Numbered from the stretch's first letter, positions 25,744 to 34,627 are shown. The stretch: DNA of 64,000 bases from Keguizhuia sedimenti (GCA_030715135.1 JAUYVH010000002.1:1-64000), one strand, 5' to 3'. Notes: a model not told the origin generated them from the sequence alone. Numbers and translations: made by a program.

Positions 25744-26862
25744 CTAATGCCTGAGCATGACCGGCTGCGCATCGACCCGCACGCGGAAAAGCGTATATGG
25801 CTTGGCACGCAGATCCTGGCCATCATGGTAACGCGCCTGCCGGTGCAATTGGTTTGCCGTCACATACAGATATCCGTCGGTCGCCACTGACAATGTGTCC
25901 GGCCATAGCAAGCGCGGGTCATGCGCAACGGTTTCCCATGTATTTTCAGGTGTGCGCCGCAAGATGGCATTGTGCTCATAGTCAGTGGTGTACAGGCATC
26001 CGGATGCGTCCGATTCCAGGCCGTCCGAGCCGCAGCCCTTGTTGCCTTCATCGATTACCGTGGCAGCGACTTCACTTTCGGAAAGCGCGCGGTCCGCAAG
26101 CGCATCGGTGGACACGCTGTAAAGCCTGCGCGTGCCTAACGGGCAGTAGAAAAGCCTGCGGCCGCCGGCGCTGATGGCAATGCCGTCCGCTCCCATATAA
26201 GGCCCGGGCCTGACGCTGCCGTCCTGCTGATGCTGGAGAAACGGACGACCCTCTACGACAGGCAGGAACTGCTGCATTTCTTCCGGCTTGGTCGAGGGAT
26301 GGTCATTCAATCTGCGCCAGCTTTCTCCGGTTGCCAGATCCACCACGATGATGCCGTTCGGTCCCTTGTCGGACGAATCCGTGATGAAGGCCATGCCGCC
26401 TGCACCGCGACGCAGGTCGAAACGCACATCGTTCAGGTACGTGGTAGGCAAGGCGACATCCTGCGGGAACAAAATGGTTTTAGCGACCGTATTGCTGTCC
26501 AGATTCACACAAACCAGTTTCGGGCCGCCGTATTGCGTGGGCTGGAACATCGGACTGCCGGTATCCAGTATCCAGAGCCGGTCCAGCGGGTCGACGACCA
26601 CACTTTGTACAGACACGAGCGCAGCGGCCAGATCGTCTTCCCGCGTGCGGTTGAATTCCTCGCTGGGATAGGCGCGGGCTTTGCCATCGACGATTTCCGC
26701 GACAGTGAACTGAACATCATCCCCCCATTTCGGAAAGTTGACGAAGATGCGCCCCTCATGGGAGACCGTGACGCCCGTCGGCATTGCATCGTTGAAATGA
26801 GCGACAGCTTCCAAAGTGCCCAAAGGCGCGTCGGCGGGCAAATCTTCGTGTGGAGTGATCAT
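25744..26862 (-). CDS. Major-royal-jelly/yellow family beta-propeller protein
   Basis: The start MITPHEDLPAD (26862) is preferred; the 14 residues before it are of poor quality. The protein follows the MRJP/yellow six-bladed propeller: MPTGVTVSHEGRIFVNFPKWGDD, DPLDRLWILDTGSP, YLNDVRFDLRRGAGG..AFITDSS, GADGIAISAGGRRLFYCPLGTRRLYSV and GSDGLESDASGCLYTTDYEHNAI. No signal peptide is seen. In insects some relatives convert dopachrome, but bacterial members have no settled reaction; they may bind small ligands or act on lactones. It is divergent from the formaldehyde-dehydrogenase-like gene and may share control with it. Confidence 0.85.
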   Translation of the reverse strand: MITPHEDLPADAPLGTLEAVAHFNDAMPTGVTVSHEGRIFVNFPKWGDDVQFTVAEIVDGKARAYPSEEFNRTREDDLAAALVSVQSVVVDPLDRLWILDTGSPMFQPTQYGGPKLVCVNLDSNTVAKTILFPQDVALPTTYLNDVRFDLRRGAGGMAFITDSSDKGPNGIIVVDLATGESWRRLNDHPSTKPEEMQQFLPVVEGRPFLQHQQDGSVRPGPYMGADGIAISAGGRRLFYCPLGTRRLYSVSTDALADRALSESEVAATVIDEGNKGCGSDGLESDASGCLYTTDYEHNAILRRTPENTWETVAHDPRLLWPDTLSVATDGYLYVTANQLHRQARYHDGQDLRAKPYTLFRVRVDAQPVMLRH

Positions 26863-27228
26863 GATGGACTCGTAAATGATGAAAAGACTAAGATTGAAGC
26901 GCACCGGATTAGTGCCCCATCCGGCAAATCATCCGGACGCTGCAGTGGCCGGATGATTTGTTCCACAAATGGCCTCTGCGAAACGGCCGTATCGACACTC
27001 CTTGTCATGAAGAAATCAAAGACGGCGAGCGATATTCAGCAACCTTCATACCCACCATTAGTCAAGTCTTCTCATCAGGATGGTCGGCTCCCGTTCTGCT
27101 GGAAACAGAATGATTGGCGCAGTTTGTGCATGGGAGAGCGGCATTTGAGCCTTGCAGCACATTCTACTCATTCAGGGACCTTCATCGGCTTGCAACCGGA
27201 TCGCTCCCTTCTTTATCTGGAGAACTCA
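26863..27228. other. Divergent promoter region between the MRJP and dehydrogenase genes
   Basis: The 366 bases contain the starts of two divergent transcription units. CCGGCAAATCATCC (26922-26935) and GGCCGGATGATTTG (26947-26960) form an imperfect inverted repeat that could be an operator. No gene is present: an open frame in phase with the dehydrogenase extends through here but lacks family resemblance. Confidence 0.4.
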
Positions 27229-28368
27229 ATGAAAGCTGTCGTCTACAAAGGGCCGCGTGATGTTGTCGTAAATAATGTGCCGGACGCCAAGATTGAAAAA
27301 CCGACCGATGTGTTGGTCAAAATTACCACGACCAATATCTGCGGTTCGGACTTGCACATGTATGAAGGCAGAACCAGCGTGGAGAAGGGGAAAATTTTCG
27401 GTCATGAAAATCTGGGCGTGGTAATCGAAGCCGGAACTGCGGTTGAGCGTGTCAAGGTCGGAGACCGGGTGTGCCTGCCATTCAATATTTCCTGCGGATA
27501 TTGCGAGAACTGCGAACGCGGCTTGACCGGATTTTGCCTTACAGCTAATCCGGGCAATGCGGGGGCGGCCTATGGTTATGCAGGCATGGGTCCATACAAT
27601 GGCGGGCAGGCCGAATTGCTGCGTGTGCCGTATGCTGACTTCAATTGCCTGGTGCTGCCGCCGGGAGCCGAAGAAAAAGAAAACGACTATGTGATGCTGT
27701 CGGATATCTTTCCGACCGGCTATCACGCTACCCGTCTGGCCGGTCTGCAGCCGGGCGACTCGGTTGTGATCTACGGAGCGGGGCCGGTCGGCCTGATGGC
27801 GGCCATGTCAGCTCGGATCCAGGGTGCAAGCAAGATCATGGTGGTCGATACGCACAAGGACCGATTGGCACTGGCTGAAAAGATCGGCGCCATTCCCATC
27901 GACGATACCGACCAAAGCGGCGTCGACCAGATCCTGACGCATACCGACGGTCATGGCGCCGACTGCGGCTGCGAATGTGTCGGCTATCAGTGCTGCAATC
28001 GTGCCGGCCATGAAGTACCGAACCTGACCATGAACAATCTGGTGGCTTCCGTCAAAGCCACCGGCGGCATCGGCGTAGTGGGCGTCTTCATGCCCGAGGA
28101 TCCGGGCGCTGTCGACGAGTTGGCTAAGAAAGGGCAGCTTGCCTTCAACTTCGGCGAATTCTTTACCAAGGGCCAGCGCATCGGCACCGGCCAATGCAAC
28201 GTCAAACTCTACAACCGCAATCTCGCCAAGCTGATTGCAGCAGGCAAGGCCAATCCTTCCATGATTGTTTCCCATGAATTGCCGCTTGACCAGGCTGCAG
28301 ACGGCTATGCCAACTTCGATGCACGCAAGGACGGCTGGACGAAAGTTGTTCTGAAGCCGGGCAAGTAA
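27229..28368 (+). CDS. Zinc alcohol dehydrogenase, glutathione-independent formaldehyde dehydrogenase type
   Basis: MKAVVYKGPRDVVVNNVPDA begins after a GGAG site at a position that cuts off a long in-phase extension. The catalytic zinc ligands appear as CGSDLHMYEG and GHENLG. The structural zinc loop is CGYCENCERGLTGFC. The NAD-binding turn is GAGPVGLMAA, and the long insertion PGNAGAAYGYAGMGPYNGGQAE is characteristic of the FdhA/formaldehyde dismutase branch. At 379 residues it is slightly short of Pseudomonas FdhA. It likely oxidises formaldehyde or a similar aldehyde with bound NAD. A flavodoxin-fold partner follows 57 bases downstream. Confidence 0.88.
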   Translation: MKAVVYKGPRDVVVNNVPDAKIEKPTDVLVKITTTNICGSDLHMYEGRTSVEKGKIFGHENLGVVIEAGTAVERVKVGDRVCLPFNISCGYCENCERGLTGFCLTANPGNAGAAYGYAGMGPYNGGQAELLRVPYADFNCLVLPPGAEEKENDYVMLSDIFPTGYHATRLAGLQPGDSVVIYGAGPVGLMAAMSARIQGASKIMVVDTHKDRLALAEKIGAIPIDDTDQSGVDQILTHTDGHGADCGCECVGYQCCNRAGHEVPNLTMNNLVASVKATGGIGVVGVFMPEDPGAVDELAKKGQLAFNFGEFFTKGQRIGTGQCNVKLYNRNLAKLIAAGKANPSMIVSHELPLDQAADGYANFDARKDGWTKVVLKPGK

Positions 28369-28425
28369 TCTGTAAACGCCATTGGCAATCTACGGGTACT
28401 GAATTTATGAACAGGTGAATGCATT

Positions 28426-29496
28426 ATGGTAAAGCCACGCAAAGGCCAGTTCGGCGACATGCTCAGCCGCGAAGAATTTCATTCGCGGTTCCAGGGATCG
28501 TTCGGCCATCCTTCATTCATGCAGGTGCAGGATGCGCTCATCAAGGTGGAAGAAGTCGCATGGGACAATTACATCAATGAGCACAAGCTGGCCCGTACGC
28601 AGAAAGCCGGCCCGGAGTTCGCCGATCCGGAATACGATTTGTCAGTCGAATGGAAAGAGACCCGGGATAAACTGATCGAAGCCGAGATCAGGCAAAAGGA
28701 CAGGAATACCCGTTCCCGCATTCTGCTGATATGCGGCGCCGACCGCAACGATGGCACCTGTCCGGGCGAAATATCAAAAACGTTTCGCCTGACGCAGATC
28801 GTGCGCGAAGTGCTGGAAGCTGAAAGCATTGACGTAGACGTGCTGGACCTGAGCCGCCTGATTTCCGACTATGACTGGCATATTCATCCTTGCAAGGGGT
28901 GCGTGTCGACCGCCATGCCGCTTTGTCACTGGCCCTGCAGCTGTTATCCCAACCATGCCTTGCGCCAGACCAATGACTGGATGGGTGAAATCTACGAACG
29001 ATGGGTGGCGGCGCACGGCATCATCATCCTCACACCTGTGTACTGGTACCAGTCACCAAGCGCATTGAAGCTCATGATCGACCGGCTCGTCTGCGCCGAC
29101 GGTGGCAATCCGGATCCGACCACGACGTCGGGCAAGGATGCCGAAAAGGCGAAAGCGCTCGAACTGAAAGGCTGGTCCTATCCCAAACATCTTGCAGGCC
29201 GCGCATATGGTCTGGTTGTGCATGGCGATGTGGCAGGTGCCGAAGGATCGAGGCGGGCGCTCTCCGACTGGCTGGACTGGATGGGGCTGGTCGATTCCGG
29301 GCCGCTGTCGCGCATCGAGCGCTATATCGGCTATTACGATTCCTATGCGCTGAGCCACGAAACGCTGGATCGCGATCTGGCGGTGCAGGAAGAAGTGCGC
29401 AATGTGGCAAGGGCGGTAATGCAGGCAGTGGGCGAGCTCCGGGAAAACCGCTTGTCGAGGCCGGATGCATCACTGCAATCGCCGCGCCCTAAATAA
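28426..29496 (+). CDS. Flavodoxin-fold NAD(P)H-dependent oxidoreductase
   Basis: A 356-residue protein with an N-terminal helical region (about 1-95) and a flavodoxin-like FMN domain. The latter has RILLICGADRNDGTCPGEISKTFRL (phosphate loop), a Cys-containing segment HPCKGCVSTAMPLCHWPCSCYPNH and the TPVYWYQSPSALKLMIDRL flavin-binding block. It continues to GLVVHGDVAGAEGSRRALSDWL. It resembles NADPH-dependent FMN reductases used with iron-sulfur or quinone substrates. Directly downstream of the formaldehyde-dehydrogenase-like gene and in the same orientation, it probably shares its transcript. The N-terminal region and cysteine cluster are unusual for simple FMN reductases. Confidence 0.8.
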   Translation: MVKPRKGQFGDMLSREEFHSRFQGSFGHPSFMQVQDALIKVEEVAWDNYINEHKLARTQKAGPEFADPEYDLSVEWKETRDKLIEAEIRQKDRNTRSRILLICGADRNDGTCPGEISKTFRLTQIVREVLEAESIDVDVLDLSRLISDYDWHIHPCKGCVSTAMPLCHWPCSCYPNHALRQTNDWMGEIYERWVAAHGIIILTPVYWYQSPSALKLMIDRLVCADGGNPDPTTTSGKDAEKAKALELKGWSYPKHLAGRAYGLVVHGDVAGAEGSRRALSDWLDWMGLVDSGPLSRIERYIGYYDSYALSHETLDRDLAVQEEVRNVARAVMQAVGELRENRLSRPDASLQSPRPK

Positions 29497-30096
29497 GCCA
29501 TTGCGGATCGGCTAAATATTTCTCAAGGCTTCCGGCCTATGGATGGATAATTCGCCGGTCCAGGAGCTCTGTGCCAGGCATTTCGGACGTTCGGACGGTG
29601 CCATGGCTGTATGCCCTTTTATCGGGATTGACTCAGTCCCCTTTTTCAGCACGGCTCCTTGTACCGCACCATGCAGAGAATTCCATTCAACGCTGTCTTG
29701 TTCTTTAAAGGCGGCCGCCCTTGATCTTATCTTCTGTGGAAGCTTTTCTTCACTGTTGAGACTGCATTGCAGTTAATCGTCTGCGGAGGATATGGACAAT
29801 TGCCGGATAGAAGCAAATCCCATAATCTGCTTCACTTTGTTCGAGGCAGGCCTTACTTTTCTGAATGCCGGATACGCAATCATGTCCTGATTCCGATGCT
29901 GAGAGCTTGAGCCGCACCATTTTCTATTCTTCATGCGAACAGGTATGCCAAACGATCCTGGATTGGCGGCGCATTCACTCAAGAAGGGAGACGTCATGCC
30001 AGGAAGCGATAAATCTGCTTGCAAAGCCGGCGAAATCAAAGACGGTTACCGTTATTAGCGGACACGACATTGCCGATGGTCAAACGCCAGGCGCAT
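29497..30096. other. Non-coding stretch
   Basis: Six hundred bases between convergent genes. Open frames at 29543-29776 (+) and 29773-30039 (-) lack ribosome sites and family resemblance. No repeat or strong terminator was seen. Confidence 0.4.
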
Positions 30097-30417
30097 TTAT
30101 CGTTGCCGCTTTTGTTGCCACCAATGCCGCAGATCGACCCATTTGTGCTCCAGCCATAGCGTAAATCGTCCGACCGGCTCGCGGAGAAACGGCACGTCCT
30201 GCGCAATCAGCAACAAGCCAAGCGGAATAAATTCGAAGCCGAGAATCGGCAAGAATCCAAAAAGTCCGCCTGCAATCAGCACAAAGCCGAGCGGCAGGCG
30301 AACCCATTTGGACTTCGGGTCACGCAACCAGCGAATGGCCCGTGCTATCCGGTCCGGCGTTTCCCGTTCCAGCCCTTCATAGGCTTGATCCAGTTTTTGC
30401 TGTCCGTCGTCTTTCAT
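30097..30417 (-). CDS. Small membrane protein, 106 aa
   Basis: Start taken at MKDDGQQKLDQAYEG (30417). A longer frame from 30477 would overlap the preceding copper-storage gene by eleven bases and is an alternative. The protein has a charged N-terminus with RIARAIRWLRDPKSKWVRLP, two hydrophobic helices (GFVLIAGGLFGFLPILGFEFIPLGLLLIA) and a Trp-rich C-terminus (LWLEHKWVDLRHWWQQ). It resembles small betaproteobacterial transmembrane proteins of unknown role. Its coupling to the cysteine-rich copper protein suggests a part in metal or envelope stress. Confidence 0.65.
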   Translation of the reverse strand: MKDDGQQKLDQAYEGLERETPDRIARAIRWLRDPKSKWVRLPLGFVLIAGGLFGFLPILGFEFIPLGLLLIAQDVPFLREPVGRFTLWLEHKWVDLRHWWQQKRQR

Positions 30418-30466
30418 CAGTTTTCTAAGCGTGTATGAATATATGGATTGGAACGATGACAATAGT

Positions 30467-30802
30467 TCACGCGGCATTCACCATGCGGCGGCATTCTTCC
30501 GCGCAACGCTGGCATGCCTGGGCGCAACGCTGGCAATGCTCCATTTCATGTTTGGCGCATTCATTGGCACAGGTCTGGCAAATGCCTGCACATTCGTGAC
30601 AAATCGCACTGGCAAATTCGCTTCCGCGTGCCATGTAGCTCGCCGCTATACGGCAGATCTGTGCGCAGTCCATGTCGAGCTTGATGCACCGCGCCATCAT
30701 CTTGACATCCTCTTCTTCCAGGCAGGCAGCGGCGCAATGATCGCATTCAGCGGCGCAGGCATAACAGGCATCTATACAAGACTGAAACTTTTCATGGCTC
30801 AT
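30467..30802 (-). CDS. Cysteine-rich four-helix copper-storage protein (Csp/DUF326)
   Basis: Starts at MSHEKFQSCIDACYACAAEC after a GGAGAG site. The 111 residues carry 19 cysteines spaced C-x2-C or C-x3-C along four predicted helices (CDHCAAAC, CAQIC, CHECAGICQTCANEC, CQRCAQACQRCAEEC). This is the signature of Csp proteins, which fill a helix bundle with Cu(I). There is no signal peptide, so it fits the cytosolic Csp3 type. It should buffer copper. The downstream membrane protein overlaps or nearly overlaps, implying one transcript. Confidence 0.92.
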   Translation of the reverse strand: MSHEKFQSCIDACYACAAECDHCAAACLEEEDVKMMARCIKLDMDCAQICRIAASYMARGSEFASAICHECAGICQTCANECAKHEMEHCQRCAQACQRCAEECRRMVNAA

Positions 30803-30928
30803 TGCTCTCTCCTTAAGATTGGTTAAAGGCACAAAAAAACGGCGCCCGAATAGTTCTTGCAAGGATCACGCCAGGCCGTATCAGCGATTTCCGGCAACGT
30901 GCCTTCACCATTCTCAAAGGAGCGGAAC

Positions 30929-31162
30929 ATGAAAAGCCATGGATCAAACAAGCGTGATTCAGACAATATTTCAAAAGGGAATTTAATTAATCCCTCCCAT
31001 CACCCTATGCCCGGGGCGGACGATGAGCCAATTGATGCCGGTGCATCCTCCGGAACGCAACTGCCCCGCAGGACAACAGAAAAGGAATCAGGAAAGCTGC
31101 AGAAGAAAAATGACAATGGCAGTCAGCCAAAAGGCTTTGACCCGGATGATGTCATGACCTGA
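30929..31162 (+). CDS. Small hydrophilic protein, 77 aa
   Basis: The ATG at 30929 has AAGGAG eight bases upstream. The product MKSHGSNKRDSDNISKGNLI continues with a polar, likely disordered chain rich in Lys, Asp, Gly, Ser and Pro (DDEPIDAGASSG, KLQKKNDNGSQPKGFDPDD). It has no cysteine, membrane helix or signal. Similar short hydrophilic proteins appear near stress genes in related bacteria, but I recognise no named family. It lies divergent from the copper-storage gene, about 125 bases away. Confidence 0.5.
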   Translation: MKSHGSNKRDSDNISKGNLINPSHHPMPGADDEPIDAGASSGTQLPRRTTEKESGKLQKKNDNGSQPKGFDPDDVMT

Positions 31163-31645
31163 AAAAATTCTTTTACTTATGACTCCAGGAAGTTTCAGAA
31201 AGATTGTTCAATCTTCCAGTCCAGGCTAAAAATGCATTGCGACCATATCGATAAGGTGGTCTATATGCAGACACCTATAGGCAATTCCGCTGCATCATGA
31301 GAAAGCCAGTCAAAGGCTTGCGGCCGGCCAGCAACTGCAACATGCTATTCAATTGTCCGCAACCTATAGCTATGAGCGTACTCAGCTTGTGCATGGATTA
31401 TTTCTGACAGCCGGGCCTTTTTCGCGAAGGCAAAGGTTATCCGGCCGAAGCCAATAATCAACAGAAAGTGCGATCTTTTTCTATATCTGCCAAGAGAAGA
31501 CAAAGTTGAATCCATTGAGGAAAATCAAGGCGCAAATGCAACTGAAGATGGCTGTAGGCGTATCTTATCTTTTACGATGTGCTGATCAAGTTACCGTTTC
31601 CGGCAGCATTATCGAAAAGACGTTATTCCTAAAAGGAGAATGAAA
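31163..31645. other. Non-coding stretch
   Basis: About 480 bases ahead of the CHRD gene. No gene was recognised. The AT-rich end near 31560-31630 probably holds the CHRD promoter. Confidence 0.4.
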
Positions 31646-32167
31646 ATGGACATCCTCAATAAAAGTTTCAGCTTGCCGCGGATAACAGCCTGTCTTGCCG
31701 CCGGCCTGTTTATGGTGACGATCAATAGCGGCGCACAAGAAACAGAAAAAAAGGAAAAGGCAGAAAAAACTGAAAAGAGCACCCAGGCGGAAAAAAGCGG
31801 AAAGTCGGGAAAAGGTGAAAGCGATACCGTGACAGCACGCCTCTCCGGTGACAAACAGGTGCCGTCAGTCGAGACAAAAGCCACTGGGAAAAGCACGATC
31901 AAAGTAGAGGAAGACAAATCGGTCACCGGCAAGGTCACGGTGGAAAATATGGATGCCACGGCAGCCCATATACATCAGGGCGGACCCGACAAGGATGGAC
32001 CGGTCGTGATTCCCCTTAAAGAAATCGCTAAGAATACCTTCAGCGTACCACCCAATACCAAAATGACAGATGATCAGTTTGCAGCGTTCAAGGACGGCAA
32101 CCTGTACATCAATGTTCACAGCAAAAAATACCCCAGCGGAGAAGTAAGGGCGCAAATGAAGCCATAA
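31646..32167 (+). CDS. Exported CHRD-domain protein
   Basis: The ATG at 31646 is preferred to 31640 because AAGGAG is then seven bases away. A signal peptide ends near NSGA. A lysine/glutamate-rich linker (ETEKKEKAEKTEKSTQAEKSGKSGK, about 27-50) precedes a CHRD domain: VTARLSGDKQVPSV, HIHQGGPDKDGPVVIPL and LYINVHSKKYPSGEVRAQM. CHRD domains were first described in chordin and occur in bacterial periplasmic or surface proteins, often with a conserved HIHxG motif that suggests metal binding. No enzymatic role is known. It appears to be monocistronic. Confidence 0.88.
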   Translation: MDILNKSFSLPRITACLAAGLFMVTINSGAQETEKKEKAEKTEKSTQAEKSGKSGKGESDTVTARLSGDKQVPSVETKATGKSTIKVEEDKSVTGKVTVENMDATAAHIHQGGPDKDGPVVIPLKEIAKNTFSVPPNTKMTDDQFAAFKDGNLYINVHSKKYPSGEVRAQMKP

Positions 32168-32545
32168 CCTGGTATTTGATTGAATGACGTTTCAGGCTGC
32201 AATACCTTCAACAACCAGGTATTTCAGCCTGTTGTTTATCGGGGTCTGCGATATGCGGCGCCACTGCCGGCTGGGTGGGTTCCTGTAAACAAGTATCGCG
32301 CGATCACCGGTTCGCTCTGTCAGGATTGAACTGAACGGATTTGCAGTATGTCAAAATCATACGCAGCAGGGAACCATCAGTTTTATCTTTACTGATTTCC
32401 CTCTCTGTTTCCAGATTCCATTCGGACATCTTTCTCCGTCTGCCCTTTCTCCAGAGACTGCTATCAGGTCGAAACCTCTCGCTGACCGCTGCCGGATCAA
32501 CGCTCTGTTTCCTCTCATAACGCAATGCCGTTTCAAGGAAACCTC
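32168..32545. other. Promoter region of the Crp-like gene
   Basis: About 380 bases without a recognised gene between the CHRD gene and the Crp-like gene. ACCTGG (32167-32173) and CCAGGT (32215-32220) are weakly complementary, too far apart to call a terminator. Confidence 0.35.
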
Positions 32546-33271
32546 ATGTCTGGCCAGATTTCCCAGGCGCGCAGGTGCCAAAACTACTTATTATCCAAAC
32601 TGTCCGATGAAGACTTTCAGGAGCTGTTGCCCACGCTTCACCTGGTGGAATCGAAGGCAAGAGAAGAGCTTTACCATCAGGGCGAACCGATTGAATACGT
32701 CCATTTTCCGTGCGATTGCGCGCATTCCTGCTTGATTTACATGGAAGATGGCAGCGCCGTAGAGGTAGGCACTCTTGGCAATGAATCGTTCACCGGTATC
32801 GAGCTGTTATTGAATGCCACTCATGCCGTTGAGACCGTTATATGCCAGGTTGTGGGCCATAGCTTGCGCATGAGCGTGGCCGACTCCCGGCGTGCGCTTG
32901 AAAAGCATCCTGCATTTCGCCGTCTCCTGCAATGCAGCGCCCAGGGTTATCTGGCGCAGGTGTCGCAATCCGTGGCCTGCAACCGCCTGCATAGCGTGGA
33001 CATGCGCTTTGCGCGCTGGCTGCTGGTTACGCATGACCGAGTAAAGGGCAATGAATTCAATCTGACCCAGGAATTTCTTGCTGCCATGCTGGGCGTACAC
33101 CGGCCGAGCGTAAGCCTGGTTGCCGGGGCATTTCAGCAGGCCGGCATCATTCGATACTCGCGCGGCAAGATGCAGATTCTTGACCGGGACCGACTGGAAG
33201 AAGCATCGTGCGAATGTTATGCCATGGTCCGTGACCAGTATGTCCGCCTGCTTGGCATTCCTCATGGATAA
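32546..33271 (+). CDS. Crp/Fnr family transcription regulator
   Basis: Starts at MSGQISQARRCQNYLLSKLS after AAGGAA (an in-phase ATG lies 21 bases upstream). Residues about 25-125 form a cyclic-nucleotide-like beta-barrel (LYHQGEPIEYVHFPCDCAHSCLIYMEDGSAVEVGTLGNESF). The long helix and a Crp-type helix-turn-helix follow (NLTQEFLAAMLGVHRPSVSLVAGAFQQAGII, about 185-215). The cNMP-binding phosphate cassette is not conserved, so the effector is unlikely to be cAMP. No Fnr-type cysteine cluster is present. Target genes are unknown. Confidence 0.88.
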   Translation: MSGQISQARRCQNYLLSKLSDEDFQELLPTLHLVESKAREELYHQGEPIEYVHFPCDCAHSCLIYMEDGSAVEVGTLGNESFTGIELLLNATHAVETVICQVVGHSLRMSVADSRRALEKHPAFRRLLQCSAQGYLAQVSQSVACNRLHSVDMRFARWLLVTHDRVKGNEFNLTQEFLAAMLGVHRPSVSLVAGAFQQAGIIRYSRGKMQILDRDRLEEASCECYAMVRDQYVRLLGIPHG

Positions 33272-33296
33272 ACCGGTTTGAATGTCCGGTTTGTTT
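33270..33296 (+). terminator. Terminator after the Crp-like gene
   Basis: AAACCGG (33270-33276) pairs with CCGGTTT (33286-33292), followed by GTTT. It begins at the stop codon of the Crp-like gene. Confidence 0.65.
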
Positions 33297-33386
33297 AATG
33301 CAGGGTATAAGCCGTGGATCCGGGAAGAGTGACCAGCAGCTTCCGGATATGAAGAGCCTAACCCTGCCTACCGAGATACGCTCTAA

Positions 33387-33581
33387 GAGCGTCTAACAAA
33401 ATGATTCTGAGGGTGTTGCGGCACCTTGCCGTACCGTACTATCCGTACTGTCTGCGGCGCCGCACTTGCAGTGCGCATGCCCGCTTGCAAGCGGGAATCG
33501 TTACGCAGGCAGACGGCTTGCCGTCTGAAATCCCTGCTGCACCCTACTCAGAACCGCTTCGCTTTATTTTGTTAGAAGCTC
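33387..33581 (+). mobile_element. MITE copy 1 (195 bp, TAA target duplication)
   Basis: A 195-base element with 16-base terminal inverted repeats, GAGCGTCTAACAAAAT and GAGCTTCTAACAAAAT (one mismatch), flanked on both sides by TAA. A second copy in this window (44708-44902) differs at two positions and has its own TTA duplication. The 3-bp TNA target points to mobilisation by an IS5-family (IS1031-like) transposase. It encodes nothing. Its interior is a chain of palindromes, including CCCGCTTGCAAGCGGG (33480-33495) and CAGACGGCTTGCCGTCTG (33510-33527). It sits exactly at the stop codon of the REC-GGDEF gene without changing it. Confidence 0.9.
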
Positions 33582-34627
33582 TAAGTGATTTCAAGCTGCT
33601 TGACCGGGAACATGGCGGAAGCGGCGGTCTCGATCAGTTGCTGCGGAGAGGAGCCGTCTTGCGGATACATGGCGATTCCGATGCTGACTTTTATCTCGAT
33701 GGAATGTCCGTCCAGTTCATAAGTCCTGTCGATCGCCTGCGCAAGTTTTCCCGATACATGAACGGCTTCGTTCATGCCTGCAAGGCCTTTTAATAGAAGG
33801 GCAAATGAATCTTCGCCTATACGTGCGGGCAGATCGGATATGCGAACGCTCAGTTTGATTTGGTCGGCAACGCTCATCAGCAACGCATCTTTTGTTTTCT
33901 CGCCAAAAGTAGCGTTGACATGTTCAAGCTGATCGATCCTGAGCACCACCAAAGCGAAGTGCTGCTGGTACCGGGAAGCGACGCTCGCAGCGTGTTCCAG
34001 GTGCTCGGTCAACATCTGTAAATTCAGCAACCCGGTCAGGGTATCGCGCGTCGAAGCGTCATGAACGTTTTTCGAAATCTGGTTCAGGAAGTACGATGTT
34101 TCATCGGTTTCCAAACCGTCATTGCCGCTCACGCGGTCAGTCAGCCTCTTGATTTTCAGGTTGTCGGCAATCGAATGCAGTTCCTGATTTTGTCTTTTCA
34201 GGGACATTTTCTGTCTCGCCAATTCAACGAATACCGATACTTTTGTCTGCAGTATTTTCGCGTTCACGGGCATGAAGACATAATCCACCGCACCTTTCTG
34301 ATAACCAAGCAGACGATGAAAATCGTCATCGTAATACGCGGTCACAAAAATAATGGGCAGGGTGGATAAACGCAGGTTCGAATGGATTGCCTCGGCGGTT
34401 TCAAAGCCATCCATGATCGGCATCTTGATGTCCAATAACACGACGGCAAATTCTTCTTTCAACAAATGCCTTAACGCCGCTTCGCCGGAATAGGCCAGTA
34501 CGACTTCATACTCCTTGCGCTCCACCCCCTGGGAAAGCACGCTTTTGAATGCGACTGCGCTATGAACATCATCGTTGACGATTAAAACCTTGGGTATAGA
34601 CGTGGCGGGTGCAGCAGGCGTGAGCAT
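33581..34627 (-). CDS. Response regulator with a degenerate GGDEF domain
   Basis: Residues 12-135 form a receiver domain (NDD near 19, phospho-acceptor in VVLLDIKMP, VTAYYDD, Lys replaced by Met-Pro in FMPVNAK). Residues about 190-345 are a GGDEF fold (DTLTGLLNLQMLTEHL, GEKTKDALLMSVADQI, GIAMYPQDGSS). The signature GGDEF is replaced by GEDSF in ARIGEDSFALLL, so synthesis of cyclic di-GMP is unlikely; it may bind GTP or serve as an adaptor. The MITE touches its last codon: the stop TAG is formed with the target duplication TAA and would have been TAG before insertion too. Confidence 0.82.
   Translation of the reverse strand: MLTPAAPATSIPKVLIVNDDVHSAVAFKSVLSQGVERKEYEVVLAYSGEAALRHLLKEEFAVVLLDIKMPIMDGFETAEAIHSNLRLSTLPIIFVTAYYDDDFHRLLGYQKGAVDYVFMPVNAKILQTKVSVFVELARQKMSLKRQNQELHSIADNLKIKRLTDRVSGNDGLETDETSYFLNQISKNVHDASTRDTLTGLLNLQMLTEHLEHAASVASRYQQHFALVVLRIDQLEHVNATFGEKTKDALLMSVADQIKLSVRISDLPARIGEDSFALLLKGLAGMNEAVHVSGKLAQAIDRTYELDGHSIEIKVSIGIAMYPQDGSSPQQLIETAASAMFPVKQLEIT

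Noticed and set aside
26230-27228. 999-base N-terminal extension in phase with the aldehyde dehydrogenase
   Set aside because: It overlaps the MRJP gene on the other strand, and the family start with a GGAG site is at 27229.
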